Source of the DNA: Halobacteriales archaeon QH_8_67_36
GTDB lineage: Archaea; Halobacteriota; Halobacteria; Halobacteriales; Haloarculaceae
Reading direction: 5' to 3'
Length of the DNA stretch: 6,923 nucleotides
NCBI GenBank assembly: GCA_003021755.1
Contig: PXQZ01000054.1
Location: forward strand, 27,220 to 34,142
Below, piece by piece: positions 1 through 5,445 of the stretch (position 1 is its first letter; every line of letters begins with the position of its first letter). The notes under the pieces were generated by a model, which worked only from the letters and a program-made list of their open reading frames with translations, had not been told where the DNA came from and did no database searches. The position numbers and the translations under genes are program-made.

Positions 1-4
1 AGTC

Positions 5-20
5 TTTCGTGATCACGAAA
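5..20. promoter_or_regulatory. Perfect 16-bp palindrome, possible operator
   Basis: TTTCGTGATCACGAAA is identical to its own reverse complement, with no spacer. Perfect palindromes of this length in an AT-containing patch of otherwise GC-rich intergenic DNA are typical of sites bound by dimeric helix-turn-helix regulators. The gene it might control would lie beyond the left edge or be the unassigned region 21-247. I do not recognise it as the site of a named haloarchaeal regulator. The palindrome itself is certain; its role is inferred. Confidence 0.4.
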
Positions 21-57
21 ACCTTCGATCCTCGGACGACGGGAGTTGTCGGGCGGG

Positions 58-124
58 GTGAGGCCGCCGACCCTCACGGACACCGGGCGTTCGGGTGTGC
101 ATTCCACCCGTCCCAGGGAGGTGG
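58..124. other. Overlapping, mutually exclusive stem segments in intergenic DNA
   Basis: Four short stems can be drawn here. They are 58-63 with 72-77 (GTGAGG/CCTCAC), 80-84 with 94-98 (ACACC/GGTGT), 92-97 with 105-110 (CGGGTG/CACCCG), and 104-108 with 120-124 (CCACC/GGTGG). The last three share bases, so only some can form at once. That is the pattern of a folded leader or small RNA, but short GC-rich stems also arise by chance at this base composition. A GGAGGTG run at 117-123 matches the anti-Shine-Dalgarno of archaeal 16S rRNA, yet no usable start codon follows it. I could not match the stretch to RNase P RNA, 7S RNA or a tRNA on either strand. Confidence 0.2.
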
Positions 125-128
125 AGGG

Positions 129-139
129 AAATTAAATTC
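129..139. promoter_or_regulatory. AT-rich box, possible TATA element (orientation unclear)
   Basis: AAATTAAATT is the only strongly AT-rich run in the first 250 bases. On the plus strand it follows a purine-rich GGAGGG, which resembles an archaeal BRE plus TATA box and would start a transcript near 160 heading into the zinc-ribbon gene in antisense. Read on the minus strand (AATTTAATTT) it could drive a transcript starting near 105 and running off the left edge. No convincing open reading frame follows in either direction within the window. Confidence 0.3.
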
Positions 140-149
140 GCCTGCGACA

Positions 150-172
150 GCACGGCCCGGTCCGGGACGTGC
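150..172. other. GC-rich hairpin
   Basis: GCACG (150-154) pairs with CGTGC (168-172). After one G/A mismatch, CCCG (156-159) pairs with CGGG (163-166) around a 3-base loop. It lies next to the larger hairpin at 182-218, so the two may belong to one folded transcript or to a termination region behind the minus-strand zinc-ribbon gene. Confidence 0.35.
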
Positions 173-181
173 GGCCAAGAC

Positions 182-218
182 GGTGAAGCCGCGGGGCCTG
201 TCCCCGCGGTACGTCACC
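182..218 (-). terminator. Strong hairpin downstream of the zinc-ribbon gene, possible transcript end
   Basis: CCGCGGGG (189-196) and CCCCGCGG (202-209) form a perfect 8-bp stem with a 5-base loop. GGTGA (182-186) and TCACC (214-218) extend it beyond an internal loop. It starts 30 bases after the stop codon of the minus-strand gene ending at 248, which is a natural place for a transcript end. There is no U-tract, so it is not a classic intrinsic or archaeal oligo-T terminator. It may instead protect the 3' end or belong to an RNA encoded in 1-247. Confidence 0.35.
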
Positions 219-247
219 TGAAACGGCCCCGGCCGATGCTGGAGTGA

Positions 248-1006
248 CTACCGGGAGTCCATCGGGGTCGAACAGCGCAGACAGAGCGTGTGGTCGGTGA
301 CCCAGTTCACGTCGGTCGACCCGCAGGCGGGACAGCGGAAGTTCGCGTTGTTGTACTCGGTGGTACCCCGTGGCGCGGCCAGCGCGCCGCCGTCGGTGAC
401 CCGCGCGAGCAGACTCGGAAACCGCTGGCGTTTGAACCGGGCCCGATGGGCGAGAAACGCGCCAACGTCGTCGGGGTCGGGGCCGTGGAGGTCCTCCCAC
501 GGCACCGCTATCTCGCCGTTCGCCGGCCCCCGAGCGACCTGCCGAAGCATATCGGCCGCCGCCTGAAACAGCGGTGTGGTCGTCAGCGTCTCCACCGAGT
601 CGACGCTGTCGGCGGCGTCCCGGTAGGCCGTCTCGGCCGCCTCGTAGGCCTCGCCGATTCCTTCGAGATCGCCGATAGCGTGGAAGTCGGCGGCGAACTC
701 CCGCAGACATGCCCGCTGGGCGGGCTGGTCGAGGGCGTTTTCAAGGTCACGCGCCACGGCTGTGCCTTCTCGCCCGCGGTTGGTGGCCCGGTCGTCCCGG
801 CCGGCGACGCGGTAGCAGACGCCCGCGGTGGCGAGGCGCTGAAGCGGGCGCCCGACCCAGCCGCGCTCGTCGGGCTCGAACGGCGACAGCCCTTCGCGCG
901 GTTCGGCCAGTCGATCCCGGGCGGCTCGGCTGTAGGCGTCGCCGGCAGCCTCGTATTCGCGGTCGGCCAGTGCCCCGACGGCGACGGCGCGGTGGTCGCT
1001 GTCCAT
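248..1006 (-). CDS. Hypothetical helical-repeat protein with C-terminal zinc ribbon
   Basis: This 252-residue soluble protein has no signal peptide or membrane segment. Most of it reads as alpha-helical hairpins with TPR-like spacing. Clear examples are residues 12-30 (ALADREYEAAGDAYSRAAR) and 112-132 (beginning GDLEGIGEAYEAAETAYRDA). The tail carries a zinc-ribbon signature, CPACG at Cys225/Cys228 and CLRC at Cys242/Cys245, with 13 residues between the pairs; these four cysteines probably bind one zinc ion. Helical repeats plus a zinc ribbon suggest a scaffold or nucleic-acid or protein-binding role, but I cannot name a substrate. The ATG at 1006 is supported by a TATA-like TTTCTATC centred 26 bases upstream, which implies a leaderless message. 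It is transcribed away from the methyltransferase region. It resembles uncharacterised haloarchaeal proteins. The coding call is strong and the function unknown. Confidence 0.85.
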   Translation of the reverse strand: MDSDHRAVAVGALADREYEAAGDAYSRAARDRLAEPREGLSPFEPDERGWVGRPLQRLATAGVCYRVAGRDDRATNRGREGTAVARDLENALDQPAQRACLREFAADFHAIGDLEGIGEAYEAAETAYRDAADSVDSVETLTTTPLFQAAADMLRQVARGPANGEIAVPWEDLHGPDPDDVGAFLAHRARFKRQRFPSLLARVTDGGALAAPRGTTEYNNANFRCPACGSTDVNWVTDHTLCLRCSTPMDSR

Positions 1007-1026
1007 ACACCCCCGCAGGACCCGAG

Positions 1027-1037
1027 CGATAGAAACG
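1027..1037 (-). promoter_or_regulatory. TATA-like element of the zinc-ribbon gene
   Basis: On the minus strand CGTTTCTATCGC is centred about 26 bases before the ATG at 1006. That spacing places the transcription start at or within a few bases of the start codon, as is common for leaderless haloarchaeal mRNAs. The evidence is position and AT content only. Confidence 0.4.
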
Positions 1038-1570
1038 TTCCGCTCCGGACGTCGCGCACGAGCGGATCGGCATCCACGACCCGTACAGTGTCGCGCTCAA
1101 ACCGGCAGGCAGCTCGGCGAGTGTGGCGGGTTTGAAGCCACGGGTCGGTCGTCTCGATAGACGCCAATAACTGTCGGTTCACCCGCCCCGTCGTGGCTGG
1201 CTCCGGTCGCTGAAACCGGGGGCAGGGCGCCTATCCACTCCGACCCGTCCACGTAGGTGCGGACGACCGTTCCCACTATCGACGGCACGGCCCGACTCGG
1301 GGCGATCCCGTAGGCAATCTAGGTGTACCTCGCGGGCGCTGGCGCCATCGCCCCGGTTGGCTACTGCGAGAACGGCGTCCACGTCGGTATCAACGCCGCG
1401 GCTCGGGCTGTGGTCCCGTGGCAGGAGCTCGCCGTCCTAGTCGTTGGGGCGGTTCTCGGCTCCGCGATGTGTGGCGGCGTCGTCGCCGGCCTCGGGACCC
1501 TGCACACCCTCGAACTGAGGACCGCCGCGGCGTGCCCAGCACTGATACCGCGGGCGTCCATAGCCGGCCC
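1038..1570. other. Intergenic stretch with short frame fragments, possibly decayed genes
   Basis: No intact gene can be supported in these roughly 530 bases. Two pieces are less arginine-rich than chance frames usually are in such GC-rich DNA. One is a minus-strand GTG frame at 1097-1288 (63 codons, containing TYVDGSEWIGALPPVSATGA). The other is a plus-strand piece at 1323-1520 (66 codons) with a hydrophobic segment at residues 36-60 that would span a membrane. The second is preceded in frame by TAG at 1311 and 1320 and runs out of frame into the methyltransferase gene. Other minus-strand frames (1179-1382, and the part of 583-1182 before 1006) are arginine-rich or overlap these. The best reading is remnants of one or two lost genes, or plain spacer; either small frame could also be a real small protein. 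Confidence 0.3.
1543..1548 (+). promoter_or_regulatory. Weak TATA-like element of the methyltransferase gene
   Basis: TGATAC is centred about 26 bases before the ATG at 1571, the expected distance for a leaderless transcript. It is weak in sequence, but nothing comparable lies 26 bases before the alternative GTG at 1532, so it also favours the ATG. Confidence 0.25.
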
Positions 1571-2167
1571 ATGGACCCCGACGAGGTGCGGCGTGCCTGG
1601 GACGACGTGGCTGAGACGTACGCGAAGCGGCGGGACCCGGACGGCTCGGACGCCGCGCTCATCGCGGACCTGCTGGCGGAACTGCCGGCCGACCCCACCG
1701 TGCTCGATGTGGGCTGTGGGGACGGCGCCCGAACGCTTGCGAACCTCCCCGCCGACGCAGTCGGGTTGGATTTCTCCCGGCGCGGGCTGGAACTCGCGGC
1801 CGACACCGTTCCCGGCCCCCGGCTCGTCCAAGGCGAGATGACCGCACTGCCGGTGGCCGACGACAGCGTGGACGGCATCACCGCCTACCACGCCGTGTTC
1901 CACGTCCCACGGGCGCGCCACCCCGAGGTGTACCGGGAGTTCGCTCGCGTGCTCCGGCCGGGCGGCGTCGCCCTCATGACGCTGCCCAGCGGCGACTTCG
2001 AGACCGTCCGGCGGGGGTGGATGGGCGGCTCGATGTTCTTCTCGGCGCCCGGGCGGCAGGCCACGCTGGACCAGCTGGCCGCGGCGGGCTTCGACGACGT
2101 GTGGACCGAGACGGCCGATGATCCGCTCGGGAGCACGACGGCGTTCGCGTTCGGCCGGCTGGGCTGA
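1571..2167 (+). CDS. Class I SAM-dependent methyltransferase
   Basis: This 198-residue cytoplasmic protein has the Rossmann-like fold of the Methyltransf_11/UbiE-like group and transfers a methyl group from S-adenosylmethionine to an unknown acceptor. The N-terminal helix (DEVRRAWDDVAETYAKR, 4-20) is the usual lead-in. Motif I, VLDVGCGDG (44-52), forms the SAM-binding loop. Asp67 in GLDFS is the acidic residue expected to hold the ribose hydroxyls. GEMTALPVADDSVDGI (88-103) is the adenine-contacting region and motif II, and VLRPGGV (127-133) is the post-II signature. The length is normal for a single-domain enzyme with no separate substrate domain, so small molecule, lipid, quinone or protein acceptors are all possible. 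An in-frame GTG at 1532 would add 13 residues, but the ATG gives the usual family start and better promoter spacing. The following gene lies 41 bases downstream on the same strand but has its own promoter-like box. Confidence 0.92.
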   Translation: MDPDEVRRAWDDVAETYAKRRDPDGSDAALIADLLAELPADPTVLDVGCGDGARTLANLPADAVGLDFSRRGLELAADTVPGPRLVQGEMTALPVADDSVDGITAYHAVFHVPRARHPEVYREFARVLRPGGVALMTLPSGDFETVRRGWMGGSMFFSAPGRQATLDQLAAAGFDDVWTETADDPLGSTTAFAFGRLG

Positions 2168-2178
2168 CGGCCCCCAGC

Positions 2179-2188
2179 AAATTTGTTA
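2179..2188 (+). promoter_or_regulatory. TATA-like element of the acidic hypothetical gene
   Basis: AAATTTGTTA stands out in GC-rich DNA and is centred about 25 bases before the ATG at 2209. It overlaps the palindrome CAAATTTG at 2178-2185. The purine run GGGGAGAG (2191-2198) is too poor a match to the anti-Shine-Dalgarno and too far upstream to be a good ribosome binding site. A short or absent leader is more likely. Confidence 0.5.
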
Positions 2189-2208
2189 GTGGGGAGAGAA
2201 GAACGCAC

Positions 2209-2643
2209 ATGGCACTCGACGTTCAGCCGCCCGACCCGCCGTCGCAGACAGACGAGCAGGCCCGCACCACGGACGAGGTGACCGACGCCAGCGAGGCGGC
2301 GGACGAGGACTACCGCCGGGACGAGATAGAGGCGGTGCTGGCCGACGGCGCGTGGGTGGAGGGGTTCGAGGAGTGGACGGCGGGGACGGACCTCGTCGAG
2401 AGCGAGTTCGACCTGCTCGTTCGCCACGGCGTCTTCGACCAGTTCGACTTCCACTGGGACCCCAGCGGCGACCAGGTCGACTACCACGCGCCGACGCCCT
2501 CGGACGACGTCCGCGAGGCGCTGGGGCCGGCGGCCGACGACGTCGAGTCCGAACTCGACGCGCTCGGTCGGGTGATCGCGGAGACGCTGGAGAACGAGTA
2601 TCTCGTCCGTGACGGGGAAGAGTTCAGGTTCGACGGGGGATAG
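2209..2643 (+). CDS. Conserved acidic haloarchaeal hypothetical protein
   Basis: This 144-residue protein is strongly acidic and has no lysine, a composition typical of proteins working in high intracellular salt. It has no cysteine, signal peptide or membrane segment. Residues 1-35 are low-complexity and probably disordered. From about residue 36 (YRRDEIEAVLADGAWVEGF) to the end it reads as a compact helical domain with aromatic positions in FEEWTAGTDL and FDQFDFHWDP. A C-terminal helix (ESELDALGRVIAETLENEYL) is followed by a short strand-like end. The pattern matches proteins I associate with haloarchaea as uncharacterised; I know no function. It has its own TATA-like box 41 bases after the methyltransferase gene and a perfect hairpin right after its stop codon, so it looks like a monocistronic unit. 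Confidence 0.85.
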   Translation: MALDVQPPDPPSQTDEQARTTDEVTDASEAADEDYRRDEIEAVLADGAWVEGFEEWTAGTDLVESEFDLLVRHGVFDQFDFHWDPSGDQVDYHAPTPSDDVREALGPAADDVESELDALGRVIAETLENEYLVRDGEEFRFDGG

Positions 2644-2672
2644 CGAGGGTCCGACTGGAAGGAGGACCCTCG
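2644..2672. terminator. Perfect 9-bp hairpin between convergent genes
   Basis: CGAGGGTCC (2644-2652) and GGACCCTCG (2664-2672) pair without mismatch around an 11-base loop. The stem begins at the first base after the stop codon of the plus-strand hypothetical gene. It lies about 100 bases past the end of mutS, which converges from the other side. No T-run follows on the plus strand; on the minus strand a TTT precedes the stem. It may serve as a transcript end or RNA-stability element for one or both genes. Confidence 0.5.
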
Positions 2673-2677
2673 AAACA

Positions 2678-2775
2678 GGCGAACGGCGACCACGAGGAGC
2701 CGTGAGCAGCGAGGGCGCGACCCCGAAATCGATGCGGTGAGTACAGCGAACCGCGGAGCAGCGGTCACTCACTCG
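2678..2775. repeat. Degenerate haloarchaeal intergenic repeat-like DNA
   Basis: This stretch is built from recurring short words (GCGAACGG, GAGGAGCCGTGAGC, CAGCGAGG, GGTGAGTACAGCGAACCG, GGAGCAGCGG). Similar GAGC/GCGA/GTGAG word salads are, from my general knowledge, common dispersed filler between genes in Haloarcula-like genomes. Within it GTGAGT (2737-2742) can pair with ACTCAC (2767-2772), and CCGC (2751-2754) with GCGG (2761-2764). The mutS stop codon (2769-2771) lies inside this stretch. No second copy is present in the window, so repeat status rests on recall and word pattern. Confidence 0.35.
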
Positions 2776-5381
2776 ACCCGCTCGGTACGTCGGCATAGGA
2801 GAGAACCACGCCGCCGACCGGCACCTACGTCCCGGGTCGCCGGGTCGAGCGGGTCCGACTCGTCGGGGTCGGCGCTGGCGTCGCCGAACTGTCCCGAGGA
2901 GAGGTCGAAGACGGCCTGCGTGGTCTCGCCGCCGGAGTCGCTCCCGCGGACCTCGATGGCCTTGTCGTCGCGAAGCCGGTCCAGCACCTCCCGCGAGCGG
3001 TCGACGACCGGCTCCGGAACGCCGGCTAGGTCGGCGACGTGAATCCCGTAGGAGCGGTTCGTCGGTCCCTCGCGGACGGTCCGCATGAACGTCACGTCCC
3101 CGTCGCGTTCGTCGGCGGCGACGTGGACGTTCTGGACGGTCGGGAGTGACTCGCCCAGCGACGTAAGTTCGTGGTAGTGGGTCGCAAAGAGCGTGAGTGC
3201 CCCGACCTCGTTGGCGATGTACTCCGTCGCCGCCCACGCGATGGAGATGCCGTCGAACGTGGCCGTGCCGCGTCCGACCTCGTCTAGAACTATCAGCGAG
3301 TTCTCGGTCGCCGAGTGGAGGATGTTCGAGAGCTCCTGCATCTCGACCATGAACGTCGAGCGGCCCTGCGCGAGTTCGTCCAGCGCGCCAACGCGCGTGT
3401 AGATGCCGTCGACCAGACCGACGGTCGCTGCCCGCGCGGGGACGAAGCTTCCGGTCTGGGCCAGCAGCGTGATGAGCGCGGTCTGGCGCATGTAGGTGGA
3501 CTTCCCGCTCATGTTGGGCCCGGTGACGATGAGGAAATCCCGGTCCTCGGGGCCCAATCGGAGGTCGTTGGGGACGAACTCGGTGGTCTGCTCGACGACG
3601 GGATGCCGCCCGGCCTCGATATCGAGGTCGCCGTCGTCGGTCAGTTCCGGCCGGGTCCAGTCGTTCTCGACGGCGTGGACGGCGAGCGACCCCAGACAGT
3701 CCACCTCGGCCAGCGCCCGGCCCACGTCCTGCAGCAGCGCCGCGCGGCCGGCGACCCGCTCGCGGAGTCGCTCGAACAGGTCGTGTTCCAGGTCGTGGCG
3801 CCGTTCCTCCAGTCGGAGCACGTCCCGTTCTCGTTCGTCGAGTTCGGGGATAGTGTAACGCTTGGAGTTCTTGAGTGTCTTTATCTCCTCATAGGTCGCG
3901 GGGACCTGGTCGGTCTCGCTTTTCCCCACCTGGATGTAGTAGCCGTCGGTCTTGTTCCGGTCGACGGAGAGGTGGGTGATGCCGGTCGTGTCCTTCTCGC
4001 GGTCGGGGAGCGTCTCCAGCCACTCCAGGGCCGCCTCGTGTTCGTCGATGACCGCGTCGAGGTCGTCGTCGTACCCCCGGCGGAAGAGCCCGCCCTGCGT
4101 AACGGTGCCGGGCGGGTCTTCGACGAGGGCGGTGTCCAGTTCCGCGGCGAAGGCGGCCGCGGCCTCGCGGTCGGCGCCCGCCAACACGTCGGCGAGTGGC
4201 GAGTCGGCCAGCCGCTCCGTCTCGGCGACGGCGTCGGCTACCTCGTCCAGCAGGACGAGCGTATCGTGGACCGCTCGCAGGTCGCGAGCGTCGGCGCTGC
4301 CGGAGGTCGCCCGGGCCGCGAGCCGTTCGAGGTCGTAGCCGTCGGCGAGCGTCTCCCGGATGGCCTCGCGGGCCATCGCCTCCCGGGTCAGTGCCGCGAC
4401 GGCCGTCTGTCGGCGGACCAGCTCCCCACGCTCGCGGCGGGGCCGCTGGAGCCAGCGTTTCAGCAGCCGACCGCCGGCGGCGGTGACGGTGTGGTCGACG
4501 GTGTCGAACAGCGACCCCACCGAGTCGCCCTGCATCGTCTCGGTGAGTTCGAGGTTGCGCTGTGTGGTGGCGTCCAGCGAGACGTGGTCGCGGGCGCCGT
4601 AGGCCTGCAGGCGGGTGACCGCGGCGAGCGTCCCCACGCCGGTGTCCTCGACGTACGAGAGGACAGCGCCGGCGGCGGCGACGGCCGCGTCGTCGTCCGC
4701 GATGCCCACGCTCGAAAGCGTCTCGGCGCTAAACTGCTCGCGCACCCGGTGGCGGGCGCGGCCGGGCGCGAACGATTCCGTGGCATGGAGCGACACCGCG
4801 GCCCCGGAGCGCTCGTCCAGCGCAGCCAGGAACTCGTCGTCGGTACGCAGTTCGGGCCCCGGCAACACCTCCGCCGGCGAGAACGTGTACAGTTCGGTCA
4901 GCACCGCGCTCGCGTCGGCGCCGTCTAGCTGGGTCACCCGAAAGCGCCCCGTCGTCACGTCGGCAACGGCCAGCCCGTAGGTGTCGCCCTCGCTCCGACC
5001 GTCGTCGTGGCGGACCACTGCCGTGAGATGCTGGGCGCTGGCGTCGCCGGTCGCCAGATGCGTCCCCGGCGTCACTACGCGCGTTATCTCGCGGGCGTGG
5101 CCGTCGGCCGTCTCGTGCTGGTCGGCCACCGCGACCCGGTAGCCCCGTTCGACCAGCGCGGAGACGTACGGCGTAAGATCGTCCACGGGGACGCCCGCCA
5201 TCGGATACTTCGAGCCGTGGGAGGACTTCTGGCTCACCTTCAGGTCCAGTTCGGCGGCCACCAGTTCGGCGTCGTCGTCGAAGAACTCGTAGAAGTCACC
5301 GCACTGCATCGCGAGGATGTCGGCGTCGGTCTCCGCCTTGAGCGCGAGGAACTCGCCGACGATACCCGTCGCCTCAGTCAT
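2769..5381 (-). CDS. mutS: DNA mismatch repair ATPase MutS, altered C-terminus
   Basis: This 870-residue protein recognises mismatched or looped base pairs and, on ATP binding, clamps DNA and signals MutL. The mismatch-binding motif GDFYEFF (28-34) contains the Phe30-x-Glu32 pair that wedges into mismatched DNA. Connector, lever and clamp regions follow, with TDGYYIQVGKSE in the core. In the ATPase, Walker A GPNMSGKST is at 621-629, the segment ELAQGRSTFMVEM follows, Walker B LIVLDE is at 696-701 with GRGTATFDG after it, and FATHYHEL is at 732-739. All catalytic parts look intact. The sequence fits the haloarchaeal MutS1A group. The ATG at 5381 gives the expected N-terminus (MTEATGIVGEFLALK); the upstream in-frame extension to 5594 is serine/threonine/arginine-rich, overlaps the next gene and is rejected. 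A weak TATA-like box lies 26 bases upstream. The acidic tail reaches LDPATRDV (845-852) and then turns into an arginine-rich run of 18 residues, unlike the expected family end. No mutL is adjacent. Confidence 0.97.
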   Translation of the reverse strand: MTEATGIVGEFLALKAETDADILAMQCGDFYEFFDDDAELVAAELDLKVSQKSSHGSKYPMAGVPVDDLTPYVSALVERGYRVAVADQHETADGHAREITRVVTPGTHLATGDASAQHLTAVVRHDDGRSEGDTYGLAVADVTTGRFRVTQLDGADASAVLTELYTFSPAEVLPGPELRTDDEFLAALDERSGAAVSLHATESFAPGRARHRVREQFSAETLSSVGIADDDAAVAAAGAVLSYVEDTGVGTLAAVTRLQAYGARDHVSLDATTQRNLELTETMQGDSVGSLFDTVDHTVTAAGGRLLKRWLQRPRRERGELVRRQTAVAALTREAMAREAIRETLADGYDLERLAARATSGSADARDLRAVHDTLVLLDEVADAVAETERLADSPLADVLAGADREAAAAFAAELDTALVEDPPGTVTQGGLFRRGYDDDLDAVIDEHEAALEWLETLPDREKDTTGITHLSVDRNKTDGYYIQVGKSETDQVPATYEEIKTLKNSKRYTIPELDERERDVLRLEERRHDLEHDLFERLRERVAGRAALLQDVGRALAEVDCLGSLAVHAVENDWTRPELTDDGDLDIEAGRHPVVEQTTEFVPNDLRLGPEDRDFLIVTGPNMSGKSTYMRQTALITLLAQTGSFVPARAATVGLVDGIYTRVGALDELAQGRSTFMVEMQELSNILHSATENSLIVLDEVGRGTATFDGISIAWAATEYIANEVGALTLFATHYHELTSLGESLPTVQNVHVAADERDGDVTFMRTVREGPTNRSYGIHVADLAGVPEPVVDRSREVLDRLRDDKAIEVRGSDSGGETTQAVFDLSSGQFGDASADPDESDPLDPATRDVGAGRRRGSLLCRRTERVE

Positions 5382-5404
5382 GTTCGTCCCTGTGCGTCTG
5401 TCCG

Positions 5405-5413
5405 GGGTAAGGA
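5405..5413 (-). promoter_or_regulatory. Weak TATA-like element of mutS
   Basis: On the minus strand ATCCTTACC is centred about 27 bases before the mutS ATG, within the 64-base gap behind the upstream gene. Its position fits a leaderless mutS transcript; its sequence is a poor TATA box, so read-through from the upstream gene is also possible. Confidence 0.25.
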
Positions 5414-5445
5414 TTGCGGGTGCGTCGCGTGGCCGCGGGGTCGGA

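Noticed and set aside
13..102. A 29-codon minus-strand frame starting MHTRTPGVREGRR, downstream of the AT-rich box
   Set aside because: It is very short and arginine-rich, its stop lies inside the palindrome, and the distance to the TATA-like box (about 32 bases) is longer than for the other genes here.
9..221. A 70-codon plus-strand frame with GTG start
   Set aside because: It has no recognisable features, reads through several hairpins and is glycine-, proline- and arginine-rich as expected by chance.
1..247. Known structural RNA (tRNA, RNase P RNA, 7S/SRP RNA)
   Set aside because: I looked on both strands for a T-loop GGTTCGAATCC-like run, the RNase P GAGGAAAGTCC core and the SRP GGAAGGGAGCA core. 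None is present.
1885..3237. A 450-codon minus-strand frame across the methyltransferase, the hypothetical gene and the end of mutS
   Set aside because: It overlaps three well-supported genes in other frames, is very arginine- and proline-rich, and crosses an intergenic hairpin. I also checked whether it holds the missing mutS tail; it does not.
3315..4928. A 537-codon open frame on the plus strand, antisense to mutS
   Set aside because: It lies wholly inside mutS, and its sequence is a valine/glycine/arginine-rich mirror of the mutS codon pattern with no recognisable domain. Long antisense frames are expected in GC-rich coding DNA.
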